A DNA stretch of 11,369 bases from Alphaproteobacteria bacterium UBA2723. Its GTDB lineage: Bacteria; Pseudomonadota; Alphaproteobacteria; RF32; CAG-239. The notes under the pieces are model-generated. The model was given only the letters and a program-made list of their open reading frames with translations. It ran no database searches and had not been told where the DNA came from. The stretch is from the NCBI GenBank assembly GCA_002353835.1, contig DEKL01000117.1, positions 1-11,369 of the forward strand. The letters run 5' to 3'. The stretch's first letter is position 1; the number at the start of each line of letters is the position of its first letter. The position numbers and the translations under genes are program-made. Below are positions 7,247 through 11,369 of this stretch, in pieces.

Positions 7247-7525
7247 ATGAAGCAGATAATACTGTTAACAGCCTTGTTTTTGTTGGTCGGATGGTTTGCC
7301 GTTTACAATTTTAAGGAGGCGGCAGACCAACGACGGCAGAAGGAGGTATATCGTCAAAACAACGAAGTTTTAATCACAAATATCAGGAGGATATATGATG
7401 AAAAAGAGAAACTTGTTAAAGAAAACGAGAATTTATCTCAGGCTGCTGAGGAAGATAAGGCGTTATTTGATTGGTATGCCGACATCAGTCGCAGTGCTGT
7501 TATTAAGCGGTTGCGCGAGCAATAA
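7247..7525 (+). CDS. Rz-like inner-membrane spanin (i-spanin)
   Basis: 92 residues: one N-terminal transmembrane anchor (4-20, IILLTALFLLVGWFAVY), then a charged helical region rich in Lys, Glu, Gln and Asn (22-70) that is probably a periplasmic coiled coil, and a C-terminal segment DWYADISRSAVIKRLREQ resembling the ends of Rz proteins. Spanins link the inner and outer membranes and disrupt the outer membrane in the last step of phage lysis. The identification is strongly supported by the lipoprotein gene nested in the +1 frame of its 3' half, as in lambda Rz/Rz1. The start lies 20 bases after the holin-like gene, with AAAGGA upstream. AAGGAGG and GAAGGAGG sequences also occur inside the gene, without start codons after them. 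Confidence 0.78.
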   Translation: MKQIILLTALFLLVGWFAVYNFKEAADQRRQKEVYRQNNEVLITNIRRIYDEKEKLVKENENLSQAAEEDKALFDWYADISRSAVIKRLREQ

Positions 7526-7631
7526 TTGTCAATCAGGTGAAATACCCAAAGAGCCGATAACCTGCATTGAGCGGATAAAGACACCGTTAGATATGGCAAA
7601 ATGCTTAAATGAATACAAGATGAAATATTGA
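7398..7631 (+). CDS. Rz1-like outer-membrane lipoprotein spanin (o-spanin), overlapping Rz
   Basis: 77 residues in the +1 frame relative to the Rz-like gene; the first 128 bases lie inside it and the rest extend past its stop. The start at 7398 is preferred over the adjacent ATG at 7395 because a perfect AGGAGG (7385-7390) sits 7 bases before it. The N-terminus is very basic (MKKRNLLKKTRIYLRLLRKIRR), followed by a hydrophobic stretch ending in the lipobox LSGC, so Cys39 should be lipidated and the mature lipoprotein has 39 residues. The mature part has three prolines and four cysteines. The basic region is unusually long for a lipoprotein signal, perhaps because this DNA also encodes the Rz coiled coil. 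The only alternative start, an ATG at 7476, would leave no positive charge before the hydrophobic core. This is a true overlapping gene, not a shadow frame. Confidence 0.8.
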   Translation: MKKRNLLKKTRIYLRLLRKIRRYLIGMPTSVAVLLLSGCASNNCQSGEIPKEPITCIERIKTPLDMAKCLNEYKMKY

Positions 7632-7688
7632 ATTTAAGCCGCTGTGCGGAAGTCATCCAAAAAAATTCACACATTTAAATTTTTCTTA

Positions 7689-7717
7689 TTGACATTAGAA
7701 ATTTTTATATGTAAATA
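7689..7717 (+). promoter_or_regulatory. tRNA-Met promoter
   Basis: Perfect TTGACA (7689-7694), 17-base spacer, TAAATA (7712-7717). The predicted transcription start near 7724 is about 11 bases before the tRNA, as expected for a single tRNA unit. The -10 box is weak. Confidence 0.6.
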
Positions 7718-7734
7718 TTCTCTCGTCATTTGAT

Positions 7735-7810
7735 GGCGGGATAGCTCAGTCGGTAGAGCAGAGGAATCATAATCCTTGTGTCGTGGGTTCGAATCCCTCT
7801 CTCGCTACCA
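7735..7810 (+). tRNA. tRNA-Met (CAT), elongator type
   Basis: 76 bases with encoded CCA. The acceptor stem GGCGGGA/TCTCGCT has two G-U pairs; the D stem is GCTC/GAGC (7744-7747 with 7756-7759); the anticodon stem GAGGA/TCCTT frames the loop ATCATAA with anticodon CAT at 7768-7770; the T loop is TTCGAAT (7788-7794). The T stem GTGGG/CCCTC has one T-T mismatch at its second pair. The acceptor stem begins with a G-U pair, and the anticodon stem lacks the three G-C pairs of initiator tRNA, so it is not the initiator. A CAT anticodon also fits tRNA-Ile2 (lysidine-modified), but the overall sequence resembles alphaproteobacterial elongator tRNA-Met. It has its own promoter and terminator. Confidence 0.93.
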
Positions 7811-7813
7811 ATA

Positions 7814-7843
7814 AAAAAGGCACCCCTTGTGGGTGCTTTTTTT
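7814..7843 (+). terminator. intrinsic terminator of tRNA-Met
   Basis: The stem GCACCC/GGGTGC (7820-7825 with 7831-7836) with loop CTTGT is flanked by an A-run before and seven T residues after, so the stem can extend and could also act on the opposite strand. It starts 9 bases after the tRNA CCA. A degraded copy recurs at 8066-8091. Confidence 0.9.
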
Positions 7844-7864
7844 GTTGGTAATAAACAAAGATCG

Positions 7865-7881
7865 GGGATTTGAACCCACGA
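7865..7881 (-). repeat. inverted partial copy of the tRNA-Met T-arm
   Basis: Read on the minus strand, these 17 bases (TCGTGGGTTCAAATCCC) match tRNA-Met positions 7781-7797 with a single difference (G to A in the T loop). No other tRNA parts are recognisable, so this is not a functional gene. Together the two copies form an inverted repeat that encloses the tRNA 3' end and its terminator. Confidence 0.7.
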
Positions 7882-7885
7882 GTGT

Positions 7886-8053
7886 GGGCTCGCAGAAAAA
7901 TAAATGTCCGGTGGACATTTATTTCCGAGAGCTATAGCACCTGTTAATGAGCGACTTTGCCGCAAGGCATACAAAGCAAATGTTACAGGTGGCTTGCCCG
8001 AAGCGAAGTTAACGCGCGCAAATAAGCGCACGTTTACGAAGCAAGACGACTAC
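7886..8053 (+). repeat. 168-bp direct repeat, copy 1 (putative structured RNA element)
   Basis: Copy 1 is 162/168 identical to copy 2, which starts 201 bases later. It contains a perfect 12-bp stem with a GGT loop (7898-7909 with 7913-7924) closed further out by CTCG/CGAG; a long-range helix CACCTGT/ACAGGTG (7938-7944 with 7985-7991) enclosing a small hairpin with a GCAA tetraloop (7956-7971); and a 3' hairpin AACG-x-GCGC/GCGC-x-CGTT. On the minus strand the 12-bp hairpin is followed by TTTTTC and could act as a terminator. I assign no known family. Open frames across it on both strands look like by-products of the repeat. Confidence 0.85.
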
Positions 8054-8065
8054 AGGCGCAAGGCA

Positions 8066-8091
8066 ATAAAAAAAGCACCCCTTGCGGGGCT
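8066..8091 (+). repeat. degenerate copy of the tRNA terminator module fused to repeat copy 2
   Basis: ATAAAAAAAGCACCCCTTGC and the GGGGCT after it match the tRNA-Met terminator at 7811-7837 with two substitutions and a one-base deletion. The hairpin can still form (AGC-A-CCC with GGG-GCT), but the T-run is gone and the sequence continues straight into repeat copy 2. A terminator-like hairpin therefore probably belongs to the repeating unit. Between the copies, 8054-8065 holds nothing recognisable. Confidence 0.6.
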
Positions 8092-8254
8092 CGCAGAAAA
8101 ATAAATGTCCGGTGGACATTTATTTCCGAGAGCTATAGCACCTGTTAATGAGCGACTTTGCTGTAAAGCAAACAAAGCGAATGTTACGGGTGGCTTGCCC
8201 GAAGCGAAGTTAACGCGCGCAAATAAGCGCACGTTTACGAAGCAAGACGACTAC
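8087..8254 (+). repeat. 168-bp direct repeat, copy 2 (putative structured RNA element)
   Basis: Same elements as copy 1, with the 12-bp hairpin at 8099-8110/8114-8125. All six differences from copy 1 lie within 8162-8188. They change a C-G pair to T-A (8162-8167) and the GCAA loop to GTAA, both GNRA; turn a T-T mismatch into T-A (8171); and turn a T-A pair of the long-range helix into T-G (8188). Pairing is thus kept while sequence changes. It ends 27 bases before the stop codon of the convergent flavin-reductase-like gene, which has no other visible terminator. Confidence 0.85.
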
Positions 8255-8281
8255 CAGCAAAAATACAGCCGTAATATCTGA

Positions 8282-8878
8282 TTACTCGTCGCCGGTAAAA
8301 TCAACATCCCCTTTATTTTTAATGGCCAATCCGTCACGGAAGGCATGTCCGACCACATATCCCAACACACGGTAGCATCTGGTGACACTGTCATAAGAAA
8401 TAAGGTGCAATTTATCCAAATCTACCCGACCTCTGCCGTCTAAAACAGATTCTTCGGCAACCACATTAACAACTTTTCCGACCAAGCGGTAATCACCGCC
8501 TTCATTATTCATCTCCACTACTTCACATTCCATTGTTACCGGATATTCATCAAAGATTGGCGCATCAACAAAATCTGCCTTGTGCGCGTGAAAACCGGCT
8601 TGTTCAATTTTATTGATATTTCTGCCTGAAGCAATACCGAAATAATCGGAAGCGACCAATGTTTCCTTCGTTGCAAAAGCAAGTGTAAAGGCTTTTTTTA
8701 TCTGCAAATTATCAGTTGTTTTATGCTTGGAAAGAAAGATAACGATTTTATCCAAATCACATTGTGTACCCCAAGCGGCATTCATGGCATTCGGCACACC
8801 GTTTTCATCATAAGTTCCGATAACTAACACCGGCATCGGTGCCATAATAAATTCTTTTTTGATTTTACGCTTAGCCAT
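8282..8878 (-). CDS. flavin reductase-like FMN-binding split-barrel protein
   Basis: 198 residues. The protein begins IMAPMPVLVIGTYDENGVPN (residues 11-30) and continues AMNAAWGTQCD, the typical opening of flavin reductase-like split-barrel proteins, in which the first strands and the AWG loop bind FMN. KHKTTDNLQIKKAFTLAFAT (51-70) fits the next conserved block, where small residues contact the flavin phosphate, and DAPIFDEYPVTMECEV (105-120) the strand after it. Relatives are small soluble cytoplasmic FMN proteins that use NAD(P)H or serve as redox partners; the substrate cannot be read here. The start at 8878 has AGGAG about 10 bases upstream; the frame stays open to 9001, but that extension has no family resemblance and overlaps the promoter region. 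It is divergent from the Aas-like gene and convergent with the tRNA and repeat region. Confidence 0.88.
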   Translation of the reverse strand: MAKRKIKKEFIMAPMPVLVIGTYDENGVPNAMNAAWGTQCDLDKIVIFLSKHKTTDNLQIKKAFTLAFATKETLVASDYFGIASGRNINKIEQAGFHAHKADFVDAPIFDEYPVTMECEVVEMNNEGGDYRLVGKVVNVVAEESVLDGRGRVDLDKLHLISYDSVTRCYRVLGYVVGHAFRDGLAIKNKGDVDFTGDE

Positions 8879-8912
8879 TGTATAATATCTCCTAATTGCT
8901 GCTGATATCATA

Positions 8913-8941
8913 TTTATAGCGTATAAAAAGTTAATTTTTAA
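8913..8941 (-). promoter_or_regulatory. putative promoter of the flavin-reductase-like gene
   Basis: On the minus strand, TTAAAA (8936-8941), a 17-base spacer and TATAAA (8913-8918) give four and five matches to the -35 and -10 consensus. The leader would be about 30 bases. The surroundings are very AT-rich, so chance matches are likely. Confidence 0.4.
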
Positions 8942-9057
8942 TAAAAGCGACGGTTTTAACTTTGTTCCCCCTGTGGACTTTTTATTTTTCGTAGTTGTCA
9001 TTTATGTAAAAATCAGATAGTTTACCCCCATATTGGACTGAACTTTTGGAGAGAACT

Positions 9058-11369
9058 ATGTCTGAAGATGAAAAGAAGCTGTTGAAATCAAAGCGATTTT
9101 TTCCGCTGTTGATGACACAGTTTTTAGGAGCGCTCAACGATAACTTATTTAAAAATGCGCTCTTAACCATGGTAACGGTACGTTTAACCTCACAAGCCGA
9201 TATTCTGTCAAATATAATCGCCGGGTTATTTATTTTACCGTTTTTCTTATTTTCCGCTACCGCCGGCGAAGTAGCCGATAAATATGACCGCGACAAACTG
9301 GCACGTTTGCTGAAATTAGCCGAACTGGGCTTAATGCTCGGAGTTGCCGTTGTTTTGTGGACGGGAAGTGTTACTTTACTTATTATATTGTTGACGTTAA
9401 TGGGGACACAGTCTGCCTTTTTCGGTCCGATAAAATATGCTTTGTTACCGCAGTTGTTGGATACGAAAGAACTTCCGGAAGGCAATGCCTATATTGAGGC
9501 TACCACCTATATTGCCATTTTACTGGGCTTGATTATGGGTACAATTTTGCCGATTTCCCTTGCCGTAGCTCTGTTAATAGCCTTTTCCGTAATGGGGGTA
9601 ATGGCTTCCAAGCGTATTCCGAAGGCACCGGCACCGCGGCCGACCGCCGAAGTTTCCCGTAATGTATTTAAGGCCACAAAGTCCATCTTAAGCCTTATAT
9701 TTAAGAATCCGATGATTTTTACCAGTATTTTGGGCACAAGCTGGTTTTGGACAATAGGAGCTTTGGTTGCCGTGCAGATTTATCCGTTATCCGGTAAAAT
9801 CTTAAACGTAACACCTGCGGTTATCACATACTTCTTAGTTATCTTTTCGGTCGGTGTAGCCGCCGGTTCTATTTCCTGCGGTAAATTGTTAAAGGGGATT
9901 ATCCATGCCACCTATGTACCGTTAAGCGTTATGGGTATGGGTATCGGCCTTTATTTATTGTATCTCTTAACCAGAAATTACGTTGCCCCGTCAGAAACCG
10001 CCGGTTTCTTAGAATTTATGACCAGAAAGAGTGCATGGGGCATCAGCATAAGCTTATTTATCTTAGCCTTCAGCGGCGGTACTTATGTTGTTCCGTTAAA
10101 TGCTTTAATCCAAACCCACGCACCGAAAACACATACCGCCTCGGTTATTGCCGGCAATAATATCATGAACGCCTTAGGTATGGTGATTGCCGCGGTATAT
10201 GCCGTTGTAATGCTGAGTATGGGCTTTAGCGTACCGGATTTATTCTATTATGCCTCTATTGCAAACTTAGCGGCATTTTTCTATACCTCATTGCTTGTAC
10301 CGGATGCTTTATTGCGCTCCATCTTACAAGCGATTTTAAGCGTATTATTCCGTGTTGAAATTACCGGTTTGGAAAATTTCAAGAAAGCCGGTCGTCGTTG
10401 CTTGTTAATCGCTAATCATACCTCATTGTTGGACGGTATTTTAATCGCCGCCTTCATGCCGGAAAAGATTATGTTCGCCTTAAATACGGAATGGTATAAT
10501 AAGTGGTACATTAAGCTCTGCGGTATCTTGGTTAAATTTTACCCGATTGATCCGTCCTCACCGATTTCTTTGCGTCAGATGATTGAGCAAATGAAGAAAA
10601 ATCACAAAGTGATGATATTCCCGGAGGGGCGTATTACCACCACCGGCGGCTTAATGAAGGTATATGAAGGGGCAGGCGTTATTGCCGAAAAAGCAGATGC
10701 CAAAATTGTACCGATACGCATTAACGGCGCACAATACAGTAAGTTCTCTTATTTAAATAAGACCTTAAAGACCAGATTTTTCCCGAAAATCAGCATGCAG
10801 GTTTTACCGCCCAGAAGCTTAAACGGTGAAGATGACTTAAAGGGTAGAGAGCATCGTCACGCGATATCCATGCAGTTGTATGATATCATGGCTGATATGA
10901 TGTATAAAACTTCTGATTTAAACGAAAATGTCTTCGTTTCCTTAATTAAAGCGGCCGAAGATCACGGCTGGGATCATAAAATTGCCGAAGACGTTTCGCG
11001 CCACCCGTTAACGTATAATGCCTTAGTTAAAAAGAGCTATATCTTGGGAACGGCATTTCAAGAAGCATTTACCGAAGAAAAGTATATCGGTTTGTTGTTG
11101 CCGAATACATTGGTGGATGTTGTCAGCTTTTGGGCTTTGATATCCGCGGATAAAGTGCCGGTGATGATAAACTATTCGCTGGGTTTACAACAACTTATTT
11201 CATCCGTTAAAACCATTGAATTAAATACGGTTGTTACCGCCCACAAGTTTATAGAACAAGGTCATTTTGAGCATATTGAAGCAGCCTTAAAAGAGCAGGG
11301 CATCAATATCATATATTTGGAAGAGTTTGCCAAAAAGATTTCCTTAAAGGCAAAATTAAAAGGATTTGC
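9058..11369 (+). CDS. Aas-like lysophospholipid transporter / acyltransferase / acyl-ACP synthetase fusion (partial, C-terminus missing)
   Basis: 770 codons are visible and the frame runs off the window; full-length three-domain relatives are about 1,100-1,200 residues. Residues 12-420 are a major-facilitator transporter domain with the LplT-type signature FLGALNDNLFKNAL (22-35) and about ten to twelve membrane segments. Residues 430-590 are a PlsC-type acyltransferase with the catalytic NHTSLLDG block (H454 and D459, HX4D) and FPEGR (521-525). From about residue 610 an AMP-binding acyl-ACP/acyl-CoA synthetase domain begins (IGLLLPNTLVDVVSFWALIS); its ATP loop lies beyond the window. In the Aas/LplT system, lysophospholipids such as 2-acyl-glycerophosphoethanolamine are flipped inward, a fatty acid is activated and the lipid is re-acylated, repairing the inner membrane. 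GGAGAG lies 6 bases before the ATG. No convincing promoter was found; TTGTCA at 8995 is a weak -35 candidate. Lipid substrates are inferred from the family. Confidence 0.92.
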   Translation, partial: MSEDEKKLLKSKRFFPLLMTQFLGALNDNLFKNALLTMVTVRLTSQADILSNIIAGLFILPFFLFSATAGEVADKYDRDKLARLLKLAELGLMLGVAVVLWTGSVTLLIILLTLMGTQSAFFGPIKYALLPQLLDTKELPEGNAYIEATTYIAILLGLIMGTILPISLAVALLIAFSVMGVMASKRIPKAPAPRPTAEVSRNVFKATKSILSLIFKNPMIFTSILGTSWFWTIGALVAVQIYPLSGKILNVTPAVITYFLVIFSVGVAAGSISCGKLLKGIIHATYVPLSVMGMGIGLYLLYLLTRNYVAPSETAGFLEFMTRKSAWGISISLFILAFSGGTYVVPLNALIQTHAPKTHTASVIAGNNIMNALGMVIAAVYAVVMLSMGFSVPDLFYYASIANLAAFFYTSLLVPDALLRSILQAILSVLFRVEITGLENFKKAGRRCLLIANHTSLLDGILIAAFMPEKIMFALNTEWYNKWYIKLCGILVKFYPIDPSSPISLRQMIEQMKKNHKVMIFPEGRITTTGGLMKVYEGAGVIAEKADAKIVPIRINGAQYSKFSYLNKTLKTRFFPKISMQVLPPRSLNGEDDLKGREHRHAISMQLYDIMADMMYKTSDLNENVFVSLIKAAEDHGWDHKIAEDVSRHPLTYNALVKKSYILGTAFQEAFTEEKYIGLLLPNTLVDVVSFWALISADKVPVMINYSLGLQQLISSVKTIELNTVVTAHKFIEQGHFEHIEAALKEQGINIIYLEEFAKKISLKAKLKGF

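Larger units (their letters stand above)
6090..7631 (+). mobile_element. phage late-gene cassette (tail fibre, holin-like, Rz/Rz1), prophage edge or remnant
   Basis: Four closely packed co-directional genes (gaps of 9 and 20 bases, then a nested pair) encode functions typical of the end of a tailed-phage late operon. No integrase, capsid, portal, terminase or endolysin gene is seen in the window. The cassette ends about 100 bases before a tRNA gene, a common integration site, but no duplicated tRNA 3' end marking an attachment site is visible. Confidence 0.55.

Noticed and set aside
7735..7881. Prophage attachment site at the tRNA
   Set aside because: The only second copy of tRNA sequence is inverted and lies on the side away from the phage genes; no direct duplicate of the tRNA 3' end was found in the window.
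7726..8031. Minus-strand open frame of 101 codons
   Set aside because: It is the antisense translation of tRNA-Met, its terminator and repeat copy 1. Such frames are a common artefact and there is no ribosome binding site or family resemblance.
7904..8232. Open frames on both strands within the 168-bp repeats
   Set aside because: They follow the repeat units, differ only where the RNA-like hairpin varies, lack ribosome binding sites and are explained by the repeated sequence.
7886..8254. CRISPR array
   Set aside because: Only two long repeats with a 33-base gap are present. The repeats are far longer than CRISPR repeats and there are no cas genes.
8995..9023. TTGTCA-N17-TAGTTT as promoter of the Aas-like gene
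   Set aside because: The -10 box matches only three of six positions and the region is AT-rich; too weak to annotate.
8982..9485. Minus-strand open frame antisense to the Aas-like gene
   Set aside because: It is a shadow of the strongly supported transporter domain and has no recognisable domain.

Overview
The window looks like chromosomal DNA from an AT-rich, probably uncultured and possibly host-associated member of the Alphaproteobacteria. This rests on an htpG promoter that fits the alphaproteobacterial RpoH pattern, an elongator-type tRNA-Met (CAT) of the kind I associate with that class, an Aas-type MFS/acyltransferase/acyl-ACP synthetase fusion, and lineage-style secreted ankyrin and HExxH proteins. 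The assignment is inference; no 16S rRNA or ribosomal protein gene is present. Several promoters share one pattern: a perfect TTGACA -35 box, a 17-bp spacer and a loose -10 box.

Left part (1-3447, all minus strand). Reading in the direction of transcription: a secreted ankyrin-repeat protein with a strong intrinsic terminator; htpG (Hsp90 chaperone) with a heat-shock-like promoter and its own terminator; and a gene cut by the window edge that encodes an exported protein with a HEMWH zinc-protease-like motif. These appear to be separate transcription units.

Middle part (3596-7631, plus strand). A 748-residue protein of unknown function has its own near-consensus promoter. It carries two R-x4-H (HEPN-like) motifs in duplicated contexts, spaced exactly 200 residues apart, plus a repetitive Asn-Gly-rich C-terminal region. 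Next comes a promoter with a leader that can fold into two mutually exclusive structures, one a strong intrinsic terminator. A tight four-gene phage late cassette follows: tail-fibre/appendage protein, three-TM holin-like protein, and an Rz/Rz1 spanin pair in which the lipoprotein gene starts inside the Rz gene in the +1 frame. No endolysin, capsid, terminase or integrase gene is visible, so the cassette is either the edge of a prophage or a remnant.

Right part (7689-11369). A complete tRNA-Met gene has its own promoter and terminator. It is followed by about 470 bases without a protein gene, which hold an inverted copy of the tRNA T-arm and two tandem 168-bp repeats, each with a perfect 12-bp hairpin. 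All six differences between the repeat copies fall in one small hairpin region; two of them compensate as a base pair and a third keeps a GNRA tetraloop, so the repeat looks like a structured RNA element. Beyond it are a minus-strand flavin-reductase-like protein and, divergently, a large Aas-like membrane phospholipid-repair enzyme that runs off the window.
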